Of a DNA stretch of 64,000 bases, positions 54,830 through 64,000 are shown piece after piece. The first letter of the stretch is position 1, and every line of letters begins with the position of its first letter. Position numbers and translations under genes: made by a program. The notes below the pieces were generated by a model. It did no database searches. It had not been told where the DNA came from and saw only the letters and a list, made by a program, of their open reading frames with translations. Source of the stretch: CAVONV01 sp963697355 (GTDB lineage Bacteria > Acidobacteriota > Vicinamibacteria > Marinacidobacterales > DATDRI01); the NCBI GenBank assembly GCA_963697355.1, contig CAVONV010000016.1:62001-126000 (forward strand), read 5' to 3'.

Positions 54830-54889
54830 ATCGGCTCCCATCATAAACCAAATTCTGTTAAGCTTCGGACCGCGAAGGAGGAAGAATTC

Positions 54890-56092
54890 ATGGGGTCGAA
54901 CAAGCAATACAAGGGCTATCAATCGTTTCAGTACTTGGAAAAGGGAAGCGACTACAGAGATTTCAAATTAGCCAAGGAAATTGACCGAGTCCCGTCCACA
55001 AAGGTCGAGGTCACTGATGAAGAAGAGAAACGAGCTCAAAGGCTCATCGCTGACAACATCGCCATCTCGATGCATGATCATCCCACTGTGACTCCGGACG
55101 ATGTGACGGAAATCTTCGCTCAGAAACGACATGGCAAGGATTTTACTGGTTTCGCGGGCTTGGCTGCTTCTGGATTGGATTGTGTTTTCGATAACCTCAT
55201 GGATGGGATTTGTACCATCACCTCGTCCATGGGCTGGAAATGGAACGACCTCCTTCACGATTTGGGAATGAGGCTCTGTGACCTCGCCCACCAGGATTTC
55301 GTCGCCGTCTGCGATGGGGTCAAGGACATCAAGGTGGCCCACAAGGATGGCAAAGTGGCGCTCGTGCCGACGCTCGAAGCGGCTACAGCCATCGAGAACG
55401 AAGTGGACCGAGTGGACATTTTCTATGGTTTCGGAATTCGCAGCATGGGCATCGTCTATAGTGAGGCCAACGCTTTGGGGGGTGGTCTCAGAGAATCGGG
55501 CGATGGGGGACTCACCGACCTGGGGCGTCAAGCCGTTCGCCGCATGAACCAGCTTGGCATCGTCGTCGACGTCTCGCACTGCGGCGATCAAACATCGCTC
55601 GATGTCATCGAGGCGAGCGAGCAACCCATCTTCATCTCCCATGCCGGAGCCCGAGCACTTTGGAATACGAGACGATTGAAACCCGATAACGTCTTGGAAG
55701 CCATGGCCCGAAAGGGAGGGGTCTTGGGTATCGAAGCGGCCCCTCACACGACACTCACCAAGAACCATCCGCATCACAACATCGATAGCTTCATGGAGCA
55801 CTTCGAGTATGCGGTGAAGCTCATTGGTATCGATCATGTGGGATTTGGACCCGACACCTTGTTCGGAGATCACGTCGGACTCCATCATGCCTATGCGGCT
55901 CAACTATCGATTGCAAAGTCCCATGCCGGGGTGACGTTCGAAGAAGTGCCCTACGTCGATGGGATCGAGAATCCGGCGGACTTTCCGAACATCGTCAGAT
56001 GGATGGTCAAGCACGGCTATTCCGACGAGGACATCATCAAGGCGATGGGTGGCAACGCCCTGCGTGTACTCGAGCAGGTGTGGATACGTTGA
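54890..56092 (+). CDS. M19 family (renal-type) dipeptidase
   Basis: 400 residues. A binuclear zinc enzyme that cuts dipeptides, including those with D-residues. The first metal site MHDHP (about 70), the metal-bridging region with DVSHCGDQ and SHAGARALWN, and HVGFGPDTLFG match the membrane-dipeptidase family. An extra N-terminal ~50 residues (charged) and no signal peptide suggest it is cytoplasmic. AAGGAGG precedes the ATG by eight bases. The next gene, a GltS-like carrier, follows 70 bases later, hinting at a peptide or glutamate utilisation unit. Confidence 0.9.
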   Translation: MGSNKQYKGYQSFQYLEKGSDYRDFKLAKEIDRVPSTKVEVTDEEEKRAQRLIADNIAISMHDHPTVTPDDVTEIFAQKRHGKDFTGFAGLAASGLDCVFDNLMDGICTITSSMGWKWNDLLHDLGMRLCDLAHQDFVAVCDGVKDIKVAHKDGKVALVPTLEAATAIENEVDRVDIFYGFGIRSMGIVYSEANALGGGLRESGDGGLTDLGRQAVRRMNQLGIVVDVSHCGDQTSLDVIEASEQPIFISHAGARALWNTRRLKPDNVLEAMARKGGVLGIEAAPHTTLTKNHPHHNIDSFMEHFEYAVKLIGIDHVGFGPDTLFGDHVGLHHAYAAQLSIAKSHAGVTFEEVPYVDGIENPADFPNIVRWMVKHGYSDEDIIKAMGGNALRVLEQVWIR

Positions 56093-56162
56093 CGTGAACC
56101 TTTCTCCAATGAATGCGCCGCCCGCGGCCGCGCGTTCTTTCCGGTAATACAAGGAACGGACA

Positions 56163-57571
56163 ATGGCGATAACAGGTGATGTCTTGACCCGGCTGATGAT
56201 CGATGCGGCTTGGCTGTCGGTGCTTCTTCTTGCCGGAAAACTTCTTCGGACGAGAATCGTCTTGTTCCAGAAGTTGTTCCTGCCAGCTTCCATTATCGGA
56301 GGTTTTATCGGCATCTCGCTGGGTCCGTACATGATGGGGAAGGTCTTACGCTTCCAAGTCATTCCGTCGGAGACTCTGACGACTTGGAGTGCACTTCCAG
56401 GAGTGCTGATCAATGTTGTATTCGCTTGTCTGTTTCTGGGATTCGCCATACCGTCGCTAAGAGCCATTTGGCGAGAAGGCGGTCCGCAGTTTTGCTATGG
56501 GTGGACCGTAGGGATGGGCCAGTATATCGTCGGAGTTGGGATTTCGGTGCTGCTGCTCGGGCCGCTGTTTGGCGTTCCCGCTTTCTTCGGCTGTTTGCTG
56601 GAGATCGGATTCTCGGGAGGGCATGGAACCGCCGCAGGGATGAAGGAAGCCTTTACCCAACTCGGATTCCCAGCGGGCTCGGACCTTGGCTTGATGTCGG
56701 CAACGGTGGGGGTCATAAGCGCCGTGGTCTTTGGCATGGCCATGATCAACCTGGCGGCCCGAAAACGGTACACCAAAGTCATCAAGTCACCTGAGGAGCT
56801 GAGCCTAGAACAAATCCGCGGCCTGATACCGGAAGCGGACCGGAAGTCGGGCGCGACGATGACCGTGTCACCCGATGCTGTGGAACCGCTGGCCTTCCAT
56901 GCGGCGTTCGTGGGAGTAGCCATTTTCATCGGTTGGTATTTATTGGCCGGCAATCAAGAGTCTGAGCGCCCAGGACGGAGCTCGATCTCTTCGCCAGCTT
57001 TCCGCTGTTCCCGCTCGCCATGATCGGAGGAATCATCGTGCAGGTCATCTGCGCAAGGCTCCGGATCGCAAAATACTTCGATCGCAGGACCTATAATCCG
57101 CATTCTGGGACTGGCACTCGACTTTTTGGTGGTATCGGCCATAGCTTCCATCAAGCTGGATGTTTTTATTGCGTACTTTTGGCCTTTCGCTATTCTTATG
57201 GCGGCGGGTCTAGCGTGGGTGATCTTCGCCACTTGGTTCGTTGCGCCCCGTATGTTGACCGGACGCTTGGTTCGAACGCAGCATCACGGAGTATGGAATG
57301 CAGACGGGCGTGACCGCGCTGGGGCTTCTGCTCTTGAGAGTCGCCGATCCTCAGTTCGAAACAGAGGCAGCCGAGTCCTTCGGATTCAAACAAATTGTTT
57401 ACGAGCCTTTGATGGGTGGTGGCTTCATCACGGCGTCGGCTCCCATCCTCATCGTCAGTTTCGGAGTGGCGTTCAACCTTCATCGTGGGACTTGCATCCA
57501 TAGGGGTGGCACTGGCGATTGCGTACTTTTCGGGCTGGATTCGGTTTTCGCGGGATCGAACACAAACGTAG
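56163..57571 (+). CDS. GltS-like sodium/glutamate symporter, multiply frameshifted
   Basis: The first frame carries about seven helices: LMIDAAWLSVLLLAGKLL, PASIIGGFIGISLGPYMMG, VLINVVFACLFLGFAIPSL and FFGCLLEIGFSGGHGTAAGM, the last being the re-entrant-loop motif of the GltS family. At about 56950 and 56985 the frame shifts (FPLFPLAMIGGIIVQVICA), again near 57090 (IIRILGLALDFLVVSAIAS), 57260 (AWFERSITEYG) and 57475 (FIVGLASIGVALAIAYFSGWI). Each equals one extra base; five removals give 468 codons. It follows the dipeptidase and could take up glutamate or another acidic amino acid with sodium. Confidence 0.78.
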
Positions 57572-57683
57572 GTGGACGAGAGCCTGGATCTGTTACTCAA
57601 AGTAAAGAGAGCTCGCACTCGTCTGTCTAGCCGGCGAGATAAAACGGACGCCGCGAAGGCCGCTTGGAAGCGCGGTGACTGCT

Positions 57684-57750
57684 GACCCGCCTACGCCGAG
57701 GCCTCGCCGTAGCTCCGCTCTAGGTTCGGACGTGCGGAGCGAAGGCGGGC
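57684..57750. repeat. palindromic CCGCCTACGCC ... GCGAAGGCGGG element
   Basis: It starts ACCCGCCTACGCC and ends GCGAAGGCGGGC with pairing arms and an internal CCGTAGCTCCGCTC. It is related to 58857-58937 and to the partial copy at 49744-49776. Confidence 0.6.
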
Positions 57751-57810
57751 TGCTCGACTGCCGCAGGCAGGGCGCTCACCGGATATACGAAGCGCCCCTT
57801 GGCTATTACG

Positions 57811-58122
57811 TCAAGGGCCAAAGAGAATACGGACCAAGAACAGGCCGACAAAGCTCAGGATGAAGTAGCGACCTGGCCATCTCCACTTCAGTAGCAGAGT
57901 GATATTGAAAGCACAAAAGCAGGCTAGAAAGAAGAGCATAGCTGCGGCGGCAAGCCGGAAATGCCACCCCGCATCGTACCATGCCATGTGGTACATTCCG
58001 GCCACCGATAGAGCCACCCCCATGAGGCCGAATAGCACCCGAATAACGACCTCTGTGCGTTTAGAGGCGTTCTTACTGGAAAACATAGCGTCCAGCAGAC
58101 CTTCGAACAAATCGTCGAGCAC
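57811..58122 (-). CDS. small inner-membrane protein, unknown function
   Basis: 103 residues from a GTG at 58122 with AAGGAG six bases upstream. Three hydrophobic segments are present (VVIRVLFGLMGVALSVAGM; LAAAAMLFFLACFCAFNITLLL; GRYFILSFVGLFLVRILF). The soluble N-terminus of 25 residues is charged. The family is not recognised. It is convergent with the GltS-like gene and is followed upstream by another small gene on the same strand. Confidence 0.6.
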   Translation of the reverse strand: MLDDLFEGLLDAMFSSKNASKRTEVVIRVLFGLMGVALSVAGMYHMAWYDAGWHFRLAAAAMLFFLACFCAFNITLLLKWRWPGRYFILSFVGLFLVRILFGP

Positions 58123-58281
58123 AGCTCACTCCTTTGGTTGGGTATGGTCCGCGGTCGATTCAAAGGGATAAGACTATTATGGGGGATGGTTGTCTCATGG
58201 ACAACACACCTGCTCGAGCGTGTTCGTTGGTATTTGGCCTGGCCATCGTGAAGGACAGGTATCGGTAATTCTAACGCCGCT

Positions 58282-58704
58282 TCAGGACAGTGGTTTTCCC
58301 GAAGCATCATGTTCTGACACTAAGTAGTGGGTGATCTCTAGAGATATGTCGAGAGCACCGGCACGCCATAGCAGATCGGGTGGAAAGGCGTCAGTCTGAG
58401 CCGCCACCTCGCGCCATCGAATGCCGAAGTCGATCGAGACCCCCTCTACGCCGGGAAAACGACCTAGTCGTCTGAGCTCTTCTTCGTATTCATCGAGAAA
58501 ACTCATGGCCTGAAGGATCTGTATCTCGATCTCGTCGATGGTGGCGTCGCTAACTGTGAGGTTGAATCCTGAGAAGGTTCGATCGGATTCTTCCGACCTG
58601 CGAGGATCGCGTTTTTCGTAGACGGAGTCCGGCTGAAGGGGACTGTCGTCAAAGAAATCCGCTGGTTTGAACGTTTCACCAAAGGCTCGAAGGACACAGC
58701 TCAT
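58282..58704 (-). CDS. hypothetical protein, DUF4279-like pattern
   Basis: 140 residues, acidic, no signal. It opens MSCVLRAFGETFKPADFF and includes SGFNLTVSDA and SIDFGIRWREVAAQTDAFPPDLL, ending in LDISLEITHYLV. The order of a cysteine near the start, a small-residue turn before VS, and an LDFG-like strand before FP recalls the DUF4279 group, some of which are suspected immunity proteins. That match is my impression only. There is no toxin gene next to it. Confidence 0.55.
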   Translation of the reverse strand: MSCVLRAFGETFKPADFFDDSPLQPDSVYEKRDPRRSEESDRTFSGFNLTVSDATIDEIEIQILQAMSFLDEYEEELRRLGRFPGVEGVSIDFGIRWREVAAQTDAFPPDLLWRAGALDISLEITHYLVSEHDASGKPLS

Positions 58705-59115
58705 CTGAAGACCTGAGACGCCGCCTGAATTGATGGCGGCGCCTGGAAGTTGGAACTCAGAACTCAGAACTCAGAACTCAGTAAGAATACAGGAGAAAGG
58801 AGAAAGTAGGAAGGAGAGCATGGCCCGTGTGCCCGGAAGCCAGTAACCAGTGACCAGCCGCCTACGCCAGGGCTACGGCGGACAAGTCGGCGGACCCGCC
58901 GAAGCTTGAACGGTGGAGAACGTTAGCGAAGGCGGGTGACCGGTTACCGGGTAGCAGTGACCAGTGAAGAAAGAGGCCACACTGGGCGGTAGGCAGTAAA
59001 TAGTAGAGAAGAGGCCAGTGGGCAGAAGCCGGAAGCGAGTGACCACAGTCAGAAGTCAGATGGTCAGTAGACAGTAGACTGACTGCTCGACTGCTGACTG
59101 CCCGTTGAGTGCGTA
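58705..59115. repeat. 410-base repeat-rich gap
   Basis: Contains four perfect GAACTCA copies in tandem (58753-58780), GAAAGTAG units, GTGACCA/GTAACCA units, a palindrome at 58857-58937 (CCGCCTACGCC to GCGAAGGCGGG) and GACTGCT/CAGTAGA units to 59100. No gene is supported in this stretch. It is the densest repeat patch of the window. Confidence 0.8.
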
Positions 59116-59535
59116 TCAGTTGGCCAGCTTGATGGCTACAAGGGTCTTGATACTCTTGAGGGCTCGAGATGACTTGACCGGAACAGATAGTCCTCGGCCT
59201 TCGACATAGCGTCTTGCGGCCCGGAGCTCTTCCAGCAGTTTCTGGGGAAGTGGGCTCTTTTCGGCGGCAGCCACTGCCTTGTCGCCAAAAACAAACGACA
59301 AATCGAAATAGCCATCATGGGGTATGAGATAGAAGATGGTTCGTTTCTTCTGAATCACCTTCACCACCCAGCCGGATTTCTGGCCGTAGTGTTTCCATTG
59401 TTTCCGGATTTCCCCATATTCAGCATCGAGGTGAGCGCTAATCTGCTTCCAAACGGGCTCTGTGTCTTTGAGTACTCGCCCGAGACTCTTGTCGTCAGGT
59501 GTTTTGGATTTATCGTCAAACACGCTCGTAGCCAT
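59116..59535 (-). CDS. DUF3788 family protein
   Basis: 139 residues from ATG 59535 with GGGAGG nine bases upstream. The order W-x-Q-I, YGEIRKQWKHYGQKSGWVVKVIQKKRTIFYLIPHDGYFDLSFVFGDKA, then a basic C-terminal VKSLKTLVAIKLAN is the DUF3788 pattern, a small protein family of unknown function. An apparent long frame on the same strand overlapping it is an artefact of the frameshift in the D-aminoacylase gene. The gene sits downstream of that gene by 34 bases. Confidence 0.78.
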   Translation of the reverse strand: MATSVFDDKSKTPDDKSLGRVLKDTEPVWKQISAHLDAEYGEIRKQWKHYGQKSGWVVKVIQKKRTIFYLIPHDGYFDLSFVFGDKAVAAAEKSPLPQKLLEELRAARRYVEGRGLSVPVKSSRALKSIKTLVAIKLAN

Positions 59536-59569
59536 TCGGACTGACCTCCCGTTCTTGGCACAACCCGAC

Positions 59570-61250
59570 TCAAACCTTCCGAAGTGCTTGACCCGGTTTT
59601 GCTCCCGTGTGTCGGCCGTTCTCGACGACGGTTTTCCCGTTGATGATAACCTGCTGGATTCCTTTCGGGTAGCGGTGGATCCTCGAAAGTAGCGCCGTCC
59701 ATGACCGTTTCGGGATCAAAAAGCACGAGATCGGCCTTCTTGCCTCGAGCGATACGACCTCGATCTCGAATACCGACCTGGTCGGCGGGCATGGAGGTCA
59801 TTTTCTTGACCGCCGTGCTCCAATCGAAGATCTCTCGTTCCCGGCAGTAGTAGCCCAGGACACGGGCGCAGGTGCCGTAGGAACGAGGATGGGGTCGGGT
59901 TTTTGCTGCCGGCCCTTCCGGAGCCATGCTTCCGCCGTCTGAGCCCACCATGACCAAGGGATGTGCCAGCACCCTCTCGACGTTCTCAGAACTCATCCCG
60001 TGGCCTATGAAGCCCACCGCGCCTTGTTCCTCGACCACGAGTCGGAGGAGTGCGTCTATCGGCTCCATACCCCATTTTTCGCCGATTTGAGCGAGGTTCT
60101 CGCCGATCAGCGACTGGTTGGTGTCGGTGCGCAAACTGCTGATGACGATGAGATCGTAGTCTCCGGGGTCTTCTTTGACCCTCGACATGAGCTCATTTCG
60201 GATGCGGCGTCGGTCCGAAGGTTCTTCGAGACGTTGGGCCAGGGCGGGGTAACCACCATCCATGGCCCAAGCGGGCATGAAGATGGTGAGCCCCGTGGAA
60301 TAGGCCGTGTAGGGGTAAGCGTCCGCCAACACGGGAACACCGGAGCGACGGGCCGAGGCGATGAGGTCGAGAGCCGCCTGCTGCTTCCCCCAATTGGGCT
60401 CGCCCGCCGCCTTGAGGTGAGAGATCTCGACCCTGGCGCCGGTCAGTCGACCGATTTGGATCGCTTCGTTGACGGCTTCGAGCAGCGTCGATTCCTCATT
60501 GCGGATGTGAGAAGCGTACAATCCGCCGCGACGAGCCACGGCGCGGGTCAGAGCAACGATTTCTTCCGTGGGGGTGAATCTCCCGGGTACATATTCCAGC
60601 CCGGTGGAAAGGCCAAAAGCACCGTGATCCATCGATTCTTCGAGAGACTGCAGCATGATGTTCATTTCCTCGGACGAAAGCGGACGAGCCTCCCGTCCGA
60701 TGGCGTTCACCCGAAGGATGCCGTGGCCGATGAGAAGAGCGTGGTTGACGGACATGCCGGGTTGATCCAGCGTTTCGAGGTAGGAGCCGACGTCGGACCA
60801 GGTGACCTTGATGCCGTAGTCCTCTTCCAGGTCCGCAGTTTGCTCCTGGCTACCCGGACCGAGCGGAGCGATTGAGTAGCCGCAGTTGCCGGTGATCTCG
60901 GTGGTAATGCCCTGTCTGACCCGACTGTCGGCAGTGGGGTAGCGGAGAATGCTGTCATCGGAGTGGGTGTGGATATCGATGAAGCCCGGTGAGACGTAGA
61001 GTCCTGACCCATCAACGACTTTTCTGCCTTGTTCCGGGTCGATGGAGCCGATGGCTACAATTTCCTGCCCCACAAGACCAACGTCCGCTTTCCAGGGAGG
61101 TCCGCCCGTGCCGTCCAAGAGGGTGCCTCCGCGAATCACGACATCGAGGCTCGAAACCGACTGGATCCGAGACAACGGCAGCACTGCAAGGCCCAAGGTT
61201 GCTGAGACACCGTCCCTTAAGAACTTTCTCCTGGTTACTCTTGTTGGCAT
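59570..61250 (-). CDS. Tat-exported N-acyl-D-amino-acid deacylase (D-aminoacylase), frameshifted near the end
   Basis: From ATG 61250 (GAGGAGG six bases upstream). A twin-arginine signal (TRRKFLRDGVSATLGL) is followed by an amidohydrolase fold: DVVIRGGTLLDGTGGPPWKADV, GFIDIHTHSDDSIL (HxH), VEISHLKAAG, and GSDGGSMAPEGPA with the catalytic aspartate. At about 59674-59682 the frame breaks; the other frame continues RYPKGIQQVIINGKTVVENGRHTG, the standard family end, and stops at 59570. Removing one base gives 559 residues. It should hydrolyse N-acyl-D-amino acids in the periplasm. It is divergent from the serine hydrolase gene, 69 bases away. Confidence 0.85.
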
Positions 61251-61319
61251 CAGTATCCTCCTCAGTGAATTTAGGCTAGGATCTCCCGCATCCATCCGAT
61301 AGCGACGGAGGTTCTCGGT

Positions 61320-62999
61320 ATGACAAGAAACATCAGGAAGTACCGTATTCTGGTAGTGACCATGCTCATCACGTTGTCGTTCGAATTCCTAGTGTACGGG
61401 GATTCGAGAACCGATCAAGTGGATGCGCTTTTCGAGAAGTGGGACAAGACCGATACGCCCGGCTGCGCATTGGGTGTTATACAAGACGGCGAATTCGTCT
61501 ACAAGCGCGGCTACGGCATGGCCAACCTGGAGCACGGCGTTCCCAATTCGCCATCGACGGTGTTCCGCACCGGTTCGGTGTCGAAGCAATTCACGGCGAT
61601 GAGTGTTGTCCTTGCTGACGCCGAAGGCAAACTCTCCTTGGACGACGACATAAGAAAACACCTTCCCGAGATGCCGCAGTACGAAAAGACCGTGACCATT
61701 AGACACTTGATCCATCACACGAGCGGTATTCGAGACTATCTGGTGCTCATGATGCTCGCCGGAAGGCGCGAAGAGGATTACTACACCAACGAAGAAGTGA
61801 TGGAAGCGCTTGCGAGATTGGAGAACCTCAATTTCACCCCGGGCAGCGAGTACCTCTACAGCAATGCGGGGTATTGGCTGTTGTCGCAGATCATCGAGAG
61901 GGCAACGGGACAAACTCTTCGTCAATGGGCCGAGGAGGAAATGTTCAAGCCCCTGGAAATGAAGAATACGCATTTTCACGACGACCCCAGGATGATTGTG
62001 AAAAATCGGGCCTCGGGTTATCGCCCCAAGGACGACGGCGGATTCGAAATCGATATGACCCCTCTTGAAATGGTGGGTGACGGCGGTGTCTTCACATCGA
62101 TCGATGACCTTCTCGAATGGGACGCCAATTTCGACCGGAAGACGCTCGGGGGCGAAGATGTCATGACAGAAATGCTGACACCCGGGAGGTTCAACAATGG
62201 AAAGGCCCAGGACTACGCTAGCGGCCTACGAGTGAGTGATTACCGAGGTGTTCCCATCGTCGAGCATGGTGGTGCGTTCGTGGGTTTCAGGGCCGGCATG
62301 ATGCGTTTTCCGGAGCAGGATTTTTCGGCCTATTGTCTCTGTAACGTAAGTGAGGCAGAGCCCACCGAGCTCCTCCTCGGGATTGCCGATATCTATCTCG
62401 ACGGGCATTTTCAAGATGAGGTGATACAAGCGGTATCATTGCCCGAAGGTATCCTCGAGAAATGGGTAGGAACCTACTGGGATGACGGTAGTTCGCAGTT
62501 GCTGGAAATCCATCTCGATGAGGGTCAGCTTCAGGTCTTAACCGGGGGGCGTCCTCTACCTCTCGTCCCGTTGAGCGAGACTCGCTTCATTACCGATCGG
62601 AAGCAAGATAAGGTCGAGTTTCAGTTCCACGAGGGGCGCGATGGCAAACTTCCCCGAATGGAAGTGCGGAGCGAAGGGCAAAGGCCGTTCGAGTACGAGA
62701 GAGTGCAGCCGTCCGAGCCGAGCGCTGACGAGCTCGGGAACTATGTGGGTAGCTTCTTTTGTCGGGAGCTCGATGCAACCTACCACGTGAAGGTGAGTAA
62801 GGACTCAACAAAGCTCGTTGTCGACTTTGCTCATTTTCCTGAACAAACTTTGGAGCCCGTATTTCCCGACGCGTTTCGATACGAGTATGGGAACGCCGTT
62901 TTCGAAAAGAGCGAGGCCGGTAGAATCACGGGATTCCGCTTGTCAGCTGGGAGAGCTAGGAACTTCGTCTTTGTCAGAGCAGATTCGACGGCTCAATAG
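61320..62999 (+). CDS. class C beta-lactamase-like serine hydrolase
   Basis: 559 residues with a signal peptide (KYRILVVTMLITLSFEFLV). The penicillin-binding fold carries the SxxK motif S86-V-S-K89, the YxN motif at Y180 and an HxG motif in VEHGGAFVGF. The last ~190 residues are an extra beta-rich C-terminal part (about 370-559), found in many secreted serine hydrolases and D-aminopeptidase-like members. The activity could be D-amino peptidase, esterase or beta-lactamase; a true beta-lactamase is less likely. GGAGG lies eight bases before the ATG. Confidence 0.85.
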   Translation: MTRNIRKYRILVVTMLITLSFEFLVYGDSRTDQVDALFEKWDKTDTPGCALGVIQDGEFVYKRGYGMANLEHGVPNSPSTVFRTGSVSKQFTAMSVVLADAEGKLSLDDDIRKHLPEMPQYEKTVTIRHLIHHTSGIRDYLVLMMLAGRREEDYYTNEEVMEALARLENLNFTPGSEYLYSNAGYWLLSQIIERATGQTLRQWAEEEMFKPLEMKNTHFHDDPRMIVKNRASGYRPKDDGGFEIDMTPLEMVGDGGVFTSIDDLLEWDANFDRKTLGGEDVMTEMLTPGRFNNGKAQDYASGLRVSDYRGVPIVEHGGAFVGFRAGMMRFPEQDFSAYCLCNVSEAEPTELLLGIADIYLDGHFQDEVIQAVSLPEGILEKWVGTYWDDGSSQLLEIHLDEGQLQVLTGGRPLPLVPLSETRFITDRKQDKVEFQFHEGRDGKLPRMEVRSEGQRPFEYERVQPSEPSADELGNYVGSFFCRELDATYHVKVSKDSTKLVVDFAHFPEQTLEPVFPDAFRYEYGNAVFEKSEAGRITGFRLSAGRARNFVFVRADSTAQ

Positions 63000-63002
63000 G
63001 AA

Positions 63003-63080
63003 GTCAAGAACTCAAGAACTCAGGAACTCAGAAGCGAGTCTTCTTGAGTGCTCGGTTAATTGGGTACTCGAGTTCTCGAG
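63003..63080. repeat. octamer tandem repeats
   Basis: Units of the CAAGAACT type (about three) at 63003-63030 and GAGTTCT type at 63067-63083, between the serine hydrolase and amidase genes. They share the style of the units at 31616-31646 and 34463-34502. Confidence 0.65.
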
Positions 63081-63088
63081 TTCTTTGT

Positions 63089-64000
63089 TTAGGGCTGTGC
63101 GGAGGCCACTGGGCGTTCGACTTGGGCTAGTTTGAGCAGCTCTATTTGTTGACGATACTGGCGCCGCAGGTTTTGACGGAGCGCGGCGACTGTGGTGCCC
63201 TGGTTTTCAGCGGTCCGTGCCAACTCGATCTCGGCGTTTCGGACGCCCGGCCAAATCTCGCCCTTCAACGTCTTCAGCAGATGTTCATCGTAGGTGAACC
63301 CGAAATCGACCATGCTTGGCAAAGGGACTTGGTACTTGTCGGACAGTCCAAGTGCTGCGAAAGGAAAGCCTTTGGCCCAATCCGTGTGATAGCCGATGAG
63401 CATTTTCTTGGGATTGACGGAGATGAGCCCGTGGGGAACACATGTGGTATCAGCGATGTCATACTGGGCTCGAAGCATGTCGGTCAAGTTGAGACCGGCT
63501 TGAATCTGTGCCGGCGTAAGGATTTCCTCGCCTCGGGCCCGAGGGTCCCAGCGGCTTTCGAAACAGACTCCGAGGAAGCTCGCACTGAGGTTTAGATACC
63601 GATAGTCTACATCGGCCCAAATGGATATCCCGGCGTGGCTGGCCACGTGTGAATCGATGACCAAACGATACACTTGCCCGTAGCGATCGATGAAGTAGTT
63701 GTAGAGGTTGCGTCTCGCTATCCAGCGTAGGAGATTGCGGCTGGTATCGAGGATCTCTTGGTTGAATCCGGAACGAAACGGAGCGATGTCGTATTCGCTG
63801 GTGTGATAGACAATCCCTACCGGCGTTTCCCTGAAAATCTACCCCCAGCGATTCATCCCTCGGAAACAGCACGTAGTTGCGCATCTCGGTCCGGGACTCG
63901 TACGTTGTCTGAACCCTGAGTCCATTGCTCCAAAGCTCCTCGTCACCTTCGGTTGCGACGAGCCAGACTTCCTCCGGGGAAGAACCGAGTCGTTCGCCAG
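63089..64000 (-). CDS. N-acetylmuramoyl-L-alanine amidase-like protein, frameshifted, 5' end outside window
   Basis: The C-terminal ~250 residues carry the amidase_2/PGRP pattern: GIVYHTSEYDI (first zinc histidine), NYFIDRYGQVYRL and HVASHAGISIWADVDYR, TPAQIQAGLNLTDMLRAQY and HTDWAKGFPF. Upstream, another frame reads MRNYVLFPRDESLGVDF and continues to the window edge. The two join if one T is dropped from the run near 63830-63840. A mature protein with an extra N-terminal domain is expected. It would cut the amide bond of peptidoglycan stem peptides. Confidence 0.75.

Noticed and set aside
54968..55903. Minus-strand frame of 311 codons opposite the dipeptidase
   Set aside because: Shadow of a metal-peptidase gene with clear motifs.
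59361..59569. Extension of the D-aminoacylase frame over the DUF3788 gene
   Set aside because: Only reached after a frameshift; the family's proper C-terminus ends at 59570 in another frame.
59961..60875. Plus-strand frame of 304 codons opposite the D-aminoacylase
   Set aside because: Shadow frame without domain or ribosome site.

Overview
The window reads as a chromosomal segment of a moderately GC-rich, Gram-negative, at least facultatively anaerobic heterotroph. An outer-membrane beta-barrel, a GspC-like protein and many Tat-exported enzymes point to a diderm. A 2-oxoacid:ferredoxin oxidoreductase, several molybdenum enzymes, polyferredoxins and CoA-ester chemistry point to anaerobic redox metabolism. 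Many S9 peptidases, metallo-amidohydrolases and an MJ0042-type zinc-ribbon FHA protein are reminiscent of Acidobacteriota (or deltaproteobacterial relatives). That placement is an inference from gene content, because no rRNA or other marker gene is present. No tRNA, rRNA, CRISPR array or intact insertion sequence was seen.

Layout. 1-4.4 kb: partial DUF72, UPF0158, acyl-CoA dehydrogenase plus glpX, and an enoyl-CoA hydratase. 4.6-9.2 kb: an iscS-like desulfurase, a TPR/HExxH protein, an FHA protein and mnmA, probably one transcription unit that includes tRNA 2-thiolation. 9.5-16 kb: housekeeping and envelope genes (rnc, an RsbU-like phosphatase, gspC-like, yihY, ftsB, cutA, and a protein of glycine-spaced repeats). 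16-22 kb: an S9 peptidase, korAB and a DUF364 gene. 22-29 kb: a three-subunit molybdopterin oxidoreductase (catalytic, 4Fe-4S, NrfD) with fdhD and a class III CoA-transferase. 29.5-31.5 kb: an outer-membrane protein and a threonine synthase. 31.7-36.8 kb: a cassette of DUF362 protein, NapH/NapG-like polyferredoxin, DUF6599-like lipoprotein and Tat-exported 4Fe-4S aldo/keto reductase. This is the most interesting candidate system. 37-44 kb: a molybdenum hydroxylase (fused 2Fe-2S plus Mo subunit, separate FAD subunit) divergent from a 3-hydroxyacyl-CoA dehydrogenase/enoyl-CoA hydratase fusion and a thiolase. 44-48 kb: an IS6-type transposase remnant and a second molybdopterin oxidoreductase with a small ferredoxin. 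48-64 kb: exported hydrolases and peptide, D-amino-acid and cell-wall genes (truncated S9 peptidase, PatB-like aminotransferase, amidohydrolase, M19 dipeptidase, GltS-like carrier, D-aminoacylase, class C serine hydrolase, amidase), with a vapBC module in between.

Two window-wide properties matter to a reader. First, ten genes (DUF364, nrfD, threonine synthase, polyferredoxin, second Mo enzyme and its ferredoxin, gltS, D-aminoacylase, terminal amidase and their like) are broken by single-base frameshifts. Nearly all behave as one extra base, and the corrected lengths become multiples of three. This looks more like assembly error than decay, and the affected genes are annotated here at their reconstructed extents. 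Second, intergenic gaps are rich in short repeats: heptanucleotide tandem arrays (GAAAGTA, GAACTCA and relatives) and at least three families of palindromic elements.
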